Shown here one piece after another: positions 46,218-57,665 of a DNA stretch of 64,000 nt. Under the pieces are notes generated by a model, which ran no database searches, was not told the DNA's origin, and saw nothing but the letters and a program-made list of their open reading frames with translations. A program made the translations under genes and the position numbers. Origin of the DNA: Litchfieldia alkalitelluris (lineage in GTDB: Bacteria > Bacillota > Bacilli > Bacillales > Bacillaceae_L). The stretch covers positions 3,422,696 to 3,486,695 of the forward strand of contig NZ_KV917374.1 of NCBI RefSeq assembly GCF_002019645.1, in the 5' to 3' direction. The stretch's first letter is position 1; each line of letters starts with the position of its first letter.

Positions 46218-46457
46218 CTATTCTGCATTCGTAGTAGTAGGTGATGTGTCAACATTCTCTTTTTTATCTGTAGTGTAGGTTAATACACCCGCATTTATTT
46301 CCTCTAAGGCTTTTCCAACAAATTTGTGTGAGCGAGGTTTCACCATTCTTTGATCCTTATTTTGTTGCATTAAACGTGCGCGCTTTGCCGCAACTGTAAC
46401 CAGTGTATATTTAGAATCTAACTTATTCATTAGTACATCAATTGATGGGTATAACAT
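46218..46457 (-). CDS. rpoZ: RNA polymerase omega subunit
   Basis: Small RNA polymerase subunit that helps beta-prime fold. [31 protein letters not shown] and the later [20 protein letters not shown] are typical, 79 aa. It is 1 nt downstream of gmk, the same pairing as in most bacteria, and the remA-gmk-rpoZ group ends with a strong terminator. Confidence 0.96.
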   Translation of the reverse strand: MLYPSIDVLMNKLDSKYTLVTVAAKRARLMQQNKDQRMVKPRSHKFVGKALEEINAGVLTYTTDKKENVDTSPTTTNAE

Positions 46458-46458
46458 A

Positions 46459-47091
<633 letters not shown>

Positions 47092-47355
47092 CTACCCTTC
47101 ATCATTTAAATCATCTTTATTTGTTAATCGTTGTGCAACAGTTTCAGGCTGCACAGCTGATAGAATGACATGATCACTGTCCATAATCATTACAGCCCGA
47201 GTCCTTCTACCGTACGTTGCATCGATTAACATGCCCCGATCACGGGCCTCTTGGATCGTCCTTTTTATAGGAGCAGATTCAGGACTAACTATCGAAATAA
47301 TTCGATTTGCAGAAACAATGTTACCAAAACCAATATTAATCAATTTAATATTCAT
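47092..47355 (-). CDS. remA: RemA (YlzA), extracellular-matrix gene regulator
   Basis: DNA-binding protein that activates biofilm matrix and osmoprotection genes in B. subtilis, forming oligomeric rings. The sequence [72 protein letters not shown] is highly conserved; 87 aa. Upstream of gmk, downstream of yloC as in B. subtilis. Confidence 0.96.
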   Translation of the reverse strand: MNIKLINIGFGNIVSANRIISIVSPESAPIKRTIQEARDRGMLIDATYGRRTRAVMIMDSDHVILSAVQPETVAQRLTNKDDLNDEG

Positions 47356-47429
47356 TCTTGCTCCCCCTAAACATACACAAATCTATTTTTACCGTTATAA
47401 GTCTTTGATAATCAAATTTACGGTATTTT

Positions 47430-48302
47430 CTATTCAATATTCTGAACTTGCTCCTTGATTCGTTCCAAGTAGCTCTTCATTTCAACCACATAGCTTGCAA
47501 TTGTGTAATCATTGGCCTTAGCACCGATTGTATTTGTCTCTCGGTTCATTTCTTGGACAATAAAATCCAACTTTCGTCCAACTGGGTTTTGTTGATTCAA
47601 TGTTTCTAGAAGCTGTGTAGCGTGACTTCTTAATCTAATTAACTCTTCACTTATATCTGCTTTATCCGCGAAAATTGCCACTTCAGTCATAATTTTATTT
47701 TCATCAACAGCGCCTGACAAGTATTCATTTACTTTGCTAGAAATGCGTTCATGATATTTATCGACTACACTAGGAGCTAACTCTTTAATTTTTGATACTA
47801 AATTAACAATATGTAATGTTTGTTCTTGAATTTCTTTAGATAGTTGTTCACCCTCAGTTTCCCTCATAGCTCGAAACTGCTTCATTGCTAAATGAACAGT
47901 GTCAATGACTAGAACCTCTAGTTCAGAAGTGTTAGCTTCTTCTTCAACCACTGATGAAACACCTTCTAAATTAAATAAATGGTCTAGAGTGATTTCATCG
48001 GTAAGAGCATATCTTTCTTTTGTTTGTTGAAGTAACTGAAAATAGTGGTCCATCAAAGACCAGTCAACTTCCACATTTCGTTTAACAATTCCTTCTCCCT
48101 CAACTGTTAAAAATAATTCAATTCTTCCACGTTGAACATATTTATTTATTGCTTTTTTAATTTTATCTTCAATGACTGTAAGTTGTCTAGGGATTCTTAC
48201 ATGTATCTCACAAAATCGGTGGTTTACTGACTTCACTTCAGCAATTACACGTAAATGACCAACTTCTTTCTTAGCACGACCATATCCAGTCATACTGATC
48301 AT
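47430..48302 (-). CDS. yloC: YicC/YloC family endoribonuclease
   Basis: YicC-family protein; E. coli YicC cleaves RNA with a clamshell hexamer, so an RNase role is likely. N-terminal ISMTGYGRA (first residues) and VKSVNHRFCEI, C-terminal VGRKLDFIVQEMNRETNTIGAKAND and YVVEMKSYLERIKEQVQNIE are the family blocks. The start is set at ATG 48302 (MISMTGYG) by homology; ATG 48305 directly before it is equally possible, and the frame continues to 48347 without a ribosome binding site. 290 aa. Confidence 0.92.
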   Translation of the reverse strand: MISMTGYGRAKKEVGHLRVIAEVKSVNHRFCEIHVRIPRQLTVIEDKIKKAINKYVQRGRIELFLTVEGEGIVKRNVEVDWSLMDHYFQLLQQTKERYALTDEITLDHLFNLEGVSSVVEEEANTSELEVLVIDTVHLAMKQFRAMRETEGEQLSKEIQEQTLHIVNLVSKIKELAPSVVDKYHERISSKVNEYLSGAVDENKIMTEVAIFADKADISEELIRLRSHATQLLETLNQQNPVGRKLDFIVQEMNRETNTIGAKANDYTIASYVVEMKSYLERIKEQVQNIE

Positions 48303-48394
48303 CATTCTTATCACATCCAATATGTACTCAAAATTATATTTTACCATGTTTAAATAGAATTACGCACGTCTTTAATACTTCTATAAATAAAGCA

Positions 48395-48515
48395 CTGCTC
48401 AGCCTATGGGTGACAATGATAAGATAGGCACTAATAAAGGGGGCGTTTATAACCTTCCGAATCGACTGGATGGTACCTTAAGCTAGACGCCGAGACTCGG
48501 TGCGAAATTTATACT
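48395..48515. repeat. Degenerate copy of the TCTAGC/GGCGCC dispersed repeat
   Basis: CTATGGGTGACAATGATAAG here parallels CTATCGGCGACAGGCATAAG at 53330, and AAGCTAGACGCC parallels the CTAGAC/GCGCC boundary of the copies at 5022-5039 and 53411-53542. The stretch between yloB and yloC has no gene. It contains the small hairpin GCCGAGACTCGGTGC. Confidence 0.4.
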
Positions 48516-48523
48516 TTCATATA

Positions 48524-48560
48524 TTGTAAAAAAGGCAATGAGCAATGCTCATTACCTTTT
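48524..48560 (-). terminator. Terminator after yloB
   Basis: A 14-bp stem (AAAAGGTAATGAGC with GCTCATTGCCTTTT, one G-U) around a 3-nt loop at 48560-48530, followed by TTACAAT after a T-run on the minus strand. It lies 15 nt past the yloB stop. Confidence 0.9.
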
Positions 48561-48575
48561 GCATTATATCATATT

Positions 48576-51254
48576 TTATTTTTCTTTTCTTGACAATAAT
48601 GATCCTGCTAGTAAAAAAGTTGGTAGTGCTGATAATCCAATAATTAATAACCAATCTCTAAGAGCAATTGCTTGTGTATGGAAAATCGGTTGTAACGGCT
48701 GATAATATATGACCACAAGCATTAAGAGAATCGACGATATAACAGCCCATACAAGGTATTTATTTTGAAATGGATTACGGTGGAATACAGATTTGTCACT
48801 TCTACAATCGAACACATGAATAAGTTGGGCTAGTACAAGAGTGCTAAACGCAATTGTCTGTGCATAGCCAAGATTGTTTGGATCTCTATTATAAACAATC
48901 ATAAATGCAATTAAGGTTGCAATTCCAATTAAGAAGCCTCTGCTTATTACTTTCCAGCCTAGCCCACGTGCAAAAACTCCTTCTCTAGGACTACGTGGTT
49001 TTCTTTTCATTACATCATCCTCTGCCTGATCTAGCCCCAATGCCATTGCAGGTAATCCATCAGTAACAAGGTTCACCCAAAGGATTTGAATTGGGACTAA
49101 CGGAAGAGGTAAGCCAAGTAGCATAGCAAAAAGCATAACAAGGATTTCACCTACATTTGAAGCTAGTAAGTATCGGATAAATTTCCGGATATTTTCATAG
49201 ATGTTTCGACCTTCTTTAATGGCTGACTTAATTGTTGCAAAATTGTCATCTAGTAATACGAGTGAAGATGCTTCTTTTGCGACATCCGTACCTGTGATAC
49301 CCATTGCAATCCCTATATCTGATGCTTTTATTGCAGGTGCATCATTTACCCCATCTCCAGTCATTGCAACAATATGACCTTTCTTCTGAAATGCTTTGAC
49401 TATTTTTAATTTATGCTCTGGCGAAACACGTGCAAAAACGTAAACATCATCTACGATATCTTCCAATTCTTCGACCGACATGGCTGATAACGCGGCACCA
49501 TCTAATACCTTTCCACTTCGAGGAAGTATACCAAGTTGAGTTGCTATAGCTTTAGCTGTAATAAGATGATCTCCGGTAATCATGACCGTCTTTATCCCAG
49601 CATCCTTACATTCCTTCACAGCCTGCTTTACTTCAGGACGAGGAGGATCAATCATCCCTTGTAATCCGATAAAAGTAAGATCCCTTTCAGCTTCCAATTC
49701 TGATGAGATAGGCTGATTTTCTGCTAGCGGTTTGAAAGCAACGGCAATGGTTCTTAATGCCTGTGAAGCAAGTTGTTCAATTGCTTTCTGTACATCTTGT
49801 TTATATTGACCATTTAGGTATTGTTGTCTATTTTGCCATAGAATTGATTCACTGTTGTTTAATAAAACATCTGGTGCCCCTTTAGTAATCACATACCGTT
49901 TCCCTGCTTTATCTCGAACAACCACACTCATCATTTTACGAGCCGAATCAAAAGGAAACTCATTTTCAATTGTGAATTGCGACAGAAGCTGCTCCTTGCC
50001 AATACCTGCTTTTATACTAGCTACAAGTATTGCTCCCTCTGTTGGATCACCATTAATGGTATATTCTTTATCTTTTAAAAATAGTTCTGAATTATTACAG
50101 AGCGCCCCAAAGGTTAATAATTGTTGAAGTGATTTTACTTTGCCAGGATCGACAGTTTCGTCGTTTTTATAGAAATTCCCTTGTGGCTCATATCCTGTTC
50201 CACTAACGTTCCAAGTTTCTCCACCTGACCATAAATGTGTCACAGTCATCTTATTTTGAGTCATCGTACCAGTTTTGTCAGAGCAGATAACCGATGCACA
50301 ACCTAGCGTCTCAACAGCTGGTAGCTTTCTAACGATTGATTTCTTCCTGATCATTCGTTGAACACCAAGTGAAAGGGCAACTGTCACGATTGCAGGAAGC
50401 CCCTCAGGAATAGCCGCTACAGCTAGTGATACTCCCGCTAAGAACATATTATATATATCATGACCTTGAATGACCCCAATCACTACAACTAGTAAAGTTA
50501 ATAATAGGGCAACAACAATTAGTATTTTACCTAACTGCTCTAATTTTCTCTGTAAAGGTGTGATCATGGTTTCGGCAGACTGTAACAGATCGGCTATCTG
50601 ACCCATTGCTGTATCCATGCCTGTTCCAACAACAACACCAATCCCACTTCCTCTTGTCACCATGGTTCCCATGAAAGCCATATTCGTCTGATCACCTAAA
50701 GAAGTGTTGTCTTCATTAATAGGCTGAATTTCTTTTGTGACCGGTAATGATTCACCAGTAAGAGCAGATTCCTCAATCTCAAGGCTTTTCACTTCAGTTA
50801 CCCGAACGTCGGCACCAATTCGATCTCCACTTGAAAACTTAATAACATCCCCAACAACCAGCTCTTTAGAAGGAATTTTCACCCACTCATTGTTTCTTAG
50901 AACATTTACCTGAGGTGCTGAAAGCTCCTTTAGTGCATGTAAAGATTTCTCAGCTTTTCTTTCTTGAAAAAATCCAAGAAAACCATTTATTAAAACAATC
51001 GCAATTATGGCAATCGCATCAATGTATTCACCTAGCAATCCAGAAATAAGTGTTGCAGCTAATAATACTACCACCATAAAGTCTTTAAATTGTTCTAAAA
51101 AAACTAACAAAGCAGATGGTCGATCTGCTTCCTTTAATTCATTAAATCCATATTGCTTTTGCCTTTCTTTTACAGCCTTATCAGATAACCCTGTCTCTAA
51201 ATCAGTACTTAACGTATTTTCTACATCTTCCTTCCCCATCCGATACCACTTCAT
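48576..51254 (-). CDS. yloB: YloB, P-type (P2A) calcium-transporting ATPase
   Basis: Membrane pump of the SERCA type; B. subtilis YloB is linked to Ca2+ handling during sporulation. Ten membrane helices are expected; PEGLPAIVTVALS marks the ion-binding helix M4. The actuator loop has LTGES, the phosphorylation site is CSDKTGTMTQNKMTVTH, with KGAPD in the nucleotide domain and MTGDGVNDAPAIK in the hinge. The start is set at ATG 51254 (MKWYRMGKEDVE) by homology, giving 892 aa; its ribosome binding site GAGGGAG is far (14 nt), and the frame is open to 51305, so the start is uncertain. Confidence 0.95.
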   Translation of the reverse strand: MKWYRMGKEDVENTLSTDLETGLSDKAVKERQKQYGFNELKEADRPSALLVFLEQFKDFMVVVLLAATLISGLLGEYIDAIAIIAIVLINGFLGFFQERKAEKSLHALKELSAPQVNVLRNNEWVKIPSKELVVGDVIKFSSGDRIGADVRVTEVKSLEIEESALTGESLPVTKEIQPINEDNTSLGDQTNMAFMGTMVTRGSGIGVVVGTGMDTAMGQIADLLQSAETMITPLQRKLEQLGKILIVVALLLTLLVVVIGVIQGHDIYNMFLAGVSLAVAAIPEGLPAIVTVALSLGVQRMIRKKSIVRKLPAVETLGCASVICSDKTGTMTQNKMTVTHLWSGGETWNVSGTGYEPQGNFYKNDETVDPGKVKSLQQLLTFGALCNNSELFLKDKEYTINGDPTEGAILVASIKAGIGKEQLLSQFTIENEFPFDSARKMMSVVVRDKAGKRYVITKGAPDVLLNNSESILWQNRQQYLNGQYKQDVQKAIEQLASQALRTIAVAFKPLAENQPISSELEAERDLTFIGLQGMIDPPRPEVKQAVKECKDAGIKTVMITGDHLITAKAIATQLGILPRSGKVLDGAALSAMSVEELEDIVDDVYVFARVSPEHKLKIVKAFQKKGHIVAMTGDGVNDAPAIKASDIGIAMGITGTDVAKEASSLVLLDDNFATIKSAIKEGRNIYENIRKFIRYLLASNVGEILVMLFAMLLGLPLPLVPIQILWVNLVTDGLPAMALGLDQAEDDVMKRKPRSPREGVFARGLGWKVISRGFLIGIATLIAFMIVYNRDPNNLGYAQTIAFSTLVLAQLIHVFDCRSDKSVFHRNPFQNKYLVWAVISSILLMLVVIYYQPLQPIFHTQAIALRDWLLIIGLSALPTFLLAGSLLSRKEK

Positions 51255-51598
51255 TCTGCTATTACACACTCCCTCACTAATAAATCTAGTAACATACAAA
51301 CGCATTTATAAAAACGATGTAAACAAATAATTTCATTGTTCAATCAAAGCTTATTCAGCCTCGTCCCAAAAAATGCTATACTTTTTGTTAAGGACTTGTC
51401 CTAATTACTAAAGGTGATTTTTAAAGAGATTGTTGCTTGTATAATTATTTTTGAGTTGAAGTCTGTTTTTTCGAAGTAAATGGGCGGATTTCCGAGAACA
51501 GCCACTTCAATTAATTAATAGGTTTGTTTCGACCAATTTTTTCAGGCGAAGTCTTTCAAAAATAGCCTTAATAGAAAAAGAAAAGGGTGCTTAAACTC

Positions 51599-53308
51599 AT
51601 GTCCTTTGATGGGATTTTTACACACGCTGTTGTTGATGAATTAAAAACAGCATTATCATCTGGAAGAATTTCAAAAATTCACCAGCCATATAAACAAGAA
51701 TTAATCTTTCAAATACGTGCAAATGGGAAAAACCATAAGCTATTTATCTCTGCACATCCAAGTTACGCAAGAATTCATTTAACCAATGAAAATTATGAAA
51801 ACCCTAGCGAACCACCTATGTTCTGCATGCTTTTAAGAAAACATTTAGAAGGAAGTATTATCGAGAACATTGAGCAAATTGAGATGGATCGAGTGCTTAT
51901 TTTTACAATTAAAAGCCGAAATGAAATTGGAGATATTTCATATAAGCAACTCGTTGTAGAGATCATGGGGCGGCATAGCAACATTATTCTGCTAGATATG
52001 GAAAGACAAATGATATTAGATAGTATTAAACATATCTCACCTGCTGTTAACCGACACCGAATTGTGTTACCGGGTCAGGAATACATTGCACCTCCTGCTC
52101 AACAAAAGATGAATCCATTACTTGTAGAAGAAGACATGATTTTAAAGAAGATAAATTTTAATGCAGGAAAGATTGACCAACAAATCGTCGAGCAATTTTC
52201 GGGGATCTCACCCTTATTTGCCCGTGAAATTACCCACCTTGCTGGACTTGTCAACAGAGTAACGTTACCAAAGGCATTTCTCGGGTTAATAGAAAAGGTA
52301 AATAAGAAACAATATACTCCTACTTTGATTATTAATCCGAAAAAAGAGTACTTTTATATGATTGATTTGGAGCATATTGAAGGAGAAAGAAAAGAATTTG
52401 AATCAATTAGTGAAATGCTGGACCGTTATTACTACGGAAAAGCTGAGAGGGATCGAGTAAAGCAACAAGGCAATGACCTTGAACGCTTCATTTCAAATGA
52501 ACGAAATAAAAATAAGAAGAAAATTAATAAACTGATTCAAACTCTTGAGGATGCAGGAAAAGCAGATCAATACAAATTATTTGGCGAACTCTTAACCGCT
52601 AATATGTATACCATTACTAGAGGGATGAAAGAAATCGAATTAATTAATTATTATACTGAGGAACAAGAGGTTATTAAAATTCCCTTAAATCCTATGAAAT
52701 CACCTTCTGATAATGCTCAGGCCTACTTTCAAAAATATCAAAAAGCGAAAAACTCAATTTCAATAGTTGAAGATCAAATAACAAAAGCAAAAGAGGAAAT
52801 AACATATTTTGACACTCTTTATCAGCAAATTGAATCTGCTTCTCCTAAGGATATACAGGAAATTAGAGAGGAACTAATTGAGGAAGGTTATTTAAAGAGT
52901 CGACAAACTAAAGGTAACAAAAAGTCGAAGCCTCAAAAACCGATTCTCGAGAAATATACCTCTAGTGACGGGACAACTATACTAGTTGGAAAGAATAATA
53001 AACAAAATGACTATTTAACCAATAAAGTGGCTGCTCGAGATGAAATGTGGTTGCATACAAAGGATATACCAGGATCACATGTTGTGATTCAAAGTAAAGA
53101 TCCTTCTGAACAAACCATTTTAGAAGCTGCTAATCTTGCTGCTTATTTTAGTAAAGCAAAAACTTCCGCTTCCGTACCAGTGGATTATACATTGATTAGA
53201 CATGTTAAAAAGCCCAGCGGTTCGAAGCCTGGATATGTAATCTATGATAATCAAAATACGGTTTATGTAACACCTGATGAGGATTTGGTGTTGGCTTTGA
53301 GGCAATAA
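51599..53308 (+). CDS. rqcH: RqcH (YloA), NFACT-family ribosome quality control factor
   Basis: Binds stalled 50S-peptidyl-tRNA and recruits tRNA-Ala to add alanine tails that mark the product for ClpXP. NFACT-N at about 1-270 with the D97-R98 pair (EMDRVLIF) essential in B. subtilis; two HhH-like/coiled-coil segments around 280-430; NFACT-R with [20 protein letters not shown] near 480. 569 aa from ATG 51599 after AAAGGGTG; the frame begins at a GTG 12 nt earlier. It converges on the pyr operon side and diverges from yloB across 340 nt in which no promoter pair stood out. Confidence 0.96.
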   Translation: MSFDGIFTHAVVDELKTALSSGRISKIHQPYKQELIFQIRANGKNHKLFISAHPSYARIHLTNENYENPSEPPMFCMLLRKHLEGSIIENIEQIEMDRVLIFTIKSRNEIGDISYKQLVVEIMGRHSNIILLDMERQMILDSIKHISPAVNRHRIVLPGQEYIAPPAQQKMNPLLVEEDMILKKINFNAGKIDQQIVEQFSGISPLFAREITHLAGLVNRVTLPKAFLGLIEKVNKKQYTPTLIINPKKEYFYMIDLEHIEGERKEFESISEMLDRYYYGKAERDRVKQQGNDLERFISNERNKNKKKINKLIQTLEDAGKADQYKLFGELLTANMYTITRGMKEIELINYYTEEQEVIKIPLNPMKSPSDNAQAYFQKYQKAKNSISIVEDQITKAKEEITYFDTLYQQIESASPKDIQEIREELIEEGYLKSRQTKGNKKSKPQKPILEKYTSSDGTTILVGKNNKQNDYLTNKVAARDEMWLHTKDIPGSHVVIQSKDPSEQTILEAANLAAYFSKAKTSASVPVDYTLIRHVKKPSGSKPGYVIYDNQNTVYVTPDEDLVLALRQ

Positions 53309-53317
53309 GAAAAGTGT

Positions 53318-53545
53318 AGGGCTCCCGTCTATCGGCGACAGGCATAAGACAGTACTGAAAGAAGGTGCTTTTGCTTTCCGTTGTGATTGGCTTATGCCCC
53401 CGAGCCGATGGCGCCTGGGCTAGAGAAAAAAGGATTCAATTATTTATATTTTTATCTATTAAGAAAATTTCTAGCGCCTTGGTCAGTCCCGAAAAAGAGA
53501 TGGAGGACCCTTCCAAGGGTCTAGGTGCTGGAGCTAGACAAGAAA
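53318..53545. repeat. Two tandem copies of a TCTAGC/GCGCC dispersed repeat
   Basis: The first copy (about 53318-53425) holds CTATCGGCGACAGGCATAAG near its start and GGCTTATGCCCCCGAGCC, GCGCCTGGGCTAGAG at its end, so its two ends are partly complementary (GGCATAAG with CTTATGCC). The second partial copy (about 53470-53542) ends GGTGCTGGAGCTAGACAAG, nearly identical to 5022-5039. This wording is familiar from intergenic repeats of many Bacillus chromosomes. The frame across it has no ribosome binding site. Confidence 0.6.
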
Positions 53546-53548
53546 AGA

Positions 53549-53578
53549 GACTGGGACAAAACCCGGTCCTTTTTTGTT
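53549..53578 (+). terminator. Terminator after rqcH
   Basis: GACTGGG (53549-53555) pairs with CCCGGTC (53562-53568, one G-U) around a short loop, followed by six Ts on the plus strand. It is 240 nt past the rqcH stop; on the minus strand it also follows the decayed transposase. Confidence 0.7.
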
Positions 53579-54399
53579 TAATGAATCCGATAATCTGTAC
53601 TTCTATGCCATTTACTCCTTTAAAATACAAAGGGTACAATTCTCCACCACACTTCTTACACGAAAACATAGGTGGAGTGGTAGGATCTAAAAACCAAAGG
53701 TGTGTAGACAAGCTATTACTCTAGGAGTTACTTTTACTTTCGTTTTAAGTGGCTGTGTCATATCATATTGATTTCACTGTGGTTGAATTTAAACGGAAAA
53801 ATTCCGCTTAAATTGGGAAATATCAACATTTCCCTAAAAATAACAGGAGTTTTTCCGCTTATATGACCAGAATCTTTAGATTTAGTCATATATTAGAGAC
53901 GTTAACCGGAATTCCTCCGGTTATATCTGCTTCTTAAGCCCTACTAGATACATTAACCGGAATTTCTCCGTCTATGAGTTCCTATACCTACGCGAAAAAT
54001 CAACAAAGATGAATAACAAAGCTGCAAAAAAAAGTCCATTATGATCCGTGCTGCCTCATCCATAAATTCTTTAGAAGATGTCGATGTTGAAAGAAGACAT
54101 CACGTAATCTAAAAAATTACATATCTACTATTAACTTGGAAAACATCTTCTGTGAGTAGTCTACTGCACCTTCACTTTCTCCAACAGAACAGGTCGTACA
54201 ATATCTACCTTTACAACGATATGGTATTTTTCTAAACCACATCACCCTCTAGACAAAAAGAGTTTGAATCATTTTCTGTATCCCACAGTCCCTAAATTTC
54301 CCAACCTCCTTAATGACAATAGGACGAATCTTTGAACCCAAACTTTTTCTTGAATGCTTCTCAATATTGATATTTATCAAAGAATATTTGTTTTAGAAT
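53578..54399 (-). pseudogene. Decayed zinc-finger transposase (IS91/Y2-like), interrupted
   Basis: On the minus strand GGAGG (54409-54405) precedes an ATT where a start would be (54399), then LKQIFFDKYQY and, with stops and frame changes, KKKFG, IRPIVIKEVGKFRDCG, RKIPYRCKGRYCTTCSVGES, LLTEDVFQVNSRYVIF and KEFMDEAARIIMDFFLQ. A block of palindromic repeats follows, then KVTPRVIACLHTFG (near 53700-53740) and a C-terminal piece with FSCKKCGGELYPLYFKGV. This order matches the zinc-binding-domain transposases common in Bacillus as I remember them. At least one TGA, one TAG and several frameshifts; clearly dead. Confidence 0.72.
53789..53975. repeat. Cluster of AACGGAAAAATTCCGCTTA-type palindromic units
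   Basis: At least four imperfect palindromes of about 25 bp occur: around 53791-53812, 53844-53865, 53900-53926 (TTAACCGGAATTCCTCCGGTTA) and 53951-53975. A further stem TATGAC/GTCATA links 53862-53867 and 53885-53890. Similar CGG...CCG units occur at 33465-33690. They sit inside the transposase remnant and replace part of it. Confidence 0.55.
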
Positions 54400-54582
54400 A
54401 GTAGCCTCCACACACGAAAAATACCACAGTATCAACGACTGTGGCAGTGCAAAATTTTATGATTTCTTATCTTTCAAGAAATTTGGTTCACTTTCTTCTT
54501 TTTCATAACCGACTTAACTGCTTCAGAGACTTGTTTCGATTCATTTATTTACCTCTAAAACTCTAAACAACTACCACAAAAT
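54400..54582. other. Gene-free stretch between the transposase remnant and pyrE
   Basis: No open frame with a ribosome binding site. It holds one 7-bp hairpin, CCACAGT/ACTGTGG (54424-54444), just upstream of the dead transposase, which could be the terminal structure of the old element. Confidence 0.4.
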
Positions 54583-54613
54583 AAAAAAAGCCCTAGAGAA
54601 CATAGCTCTAAGG
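54583..54613 (-). terminator. Terminator of the pyr operon
   Basis: On the minus strand CCTTAGAG pairs with CTCTAGGG (54613-54606 and 54598-54591, one G-U) across a 7-nt loop, followed by C and seven Ts. It is 12 nt past the pyrE stop. Confidence 0.9.
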
Positions 54614-54624
54614 ACCAAAATTTA

Positions 54625-55259
54625 TTAATTATTAACTTTCACATCCAGCCATTCAGTCGGATTCGCTCTAAATCGTTCAAGCTTTTCTATATCATCCGCC
54701 GAAATAACACCCTTCTCTAAAGCAACTTCTACTAAAGAAGTATAGTCACTTAAAGAGACGGCATTGATTGTCTCTTCAGCCATCTTTTTATAACCAGCTT
54801 CAAGCTCGTATGAAAAAATCGCAACCACTCCAAGAACTTCACAACCAGCTTCTCTCAACGCCTTAACAGCCGTGATAACACTACCGCCGGTTGAGATTAA
54901 ATCCTCTACGACAACAACCTTTTGACCTTCTACAACTTTCCCCTCAATTTGATTCCCTTTTCCATGCTCTTTGGCTTTACTACGAACATAGCACATAGGT
55001 AAGTCTAAAACGTCACTAACCCATGCTGCATGAGGAATCCCAGCTGTTGCAGTACCTGCTACTACTTCCGTTTCTGGAAAGTTTTCTTTAATTAAATTAG
55101 ATAAACCACTAGCAATGTCTTTTCTTACGGAAGGGAAAGAAAGTGTTAGTCGATTATCACAGTAAATAGGAGATTTAATTCCAGACGACCATGTAAAAGG
55201 ATCATTTGGTTTTAAGAACACTGCTCCAATTTCTAGTAAATGGCTTGCGATTAATTTAT

Positions 55260-55263
<4 letters not shown>
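54625..55263 (-). CDS. pyrE: Orotate phosphoribosyltransferase
   Basis: Joins orotate and PRPP to give OMP. N-terminal [31 protein letters not shown] and the PRPP-binding [17 protein letters not shown] (about 115-131) are clear. From ATG 55263, preceded by GGAAGGGG, it is 212 aa. The start overlaps the pyrF stop by 4 nt (ATGA). It is the last gene of the operon. Confidence 0.98.

Positions 55264-57661
<2,398 letters not shown>

Positions 57662-57665
<4 letters not shown>

Noticed and set aside
53436-53711. 91-codon minus-strand frame with CKKCGGELYP
   Set aside because: Taken alone it suggested a small zinc protein, but it is the C-terminal scrap of the decayed transposase read on through a terminator and a repeat.
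53365-53724. 119-codon plus-strand frame after rqcH
   Set aside because: It crosses two repeat copies and a terminator, and is antisense to the transposase remnant.
53750-53990. CRISPR-like array
   Set aside because: The units are imperfect palindromes of uneven spacing without identical direct repeats or spacers, and no cas genes are nearby.
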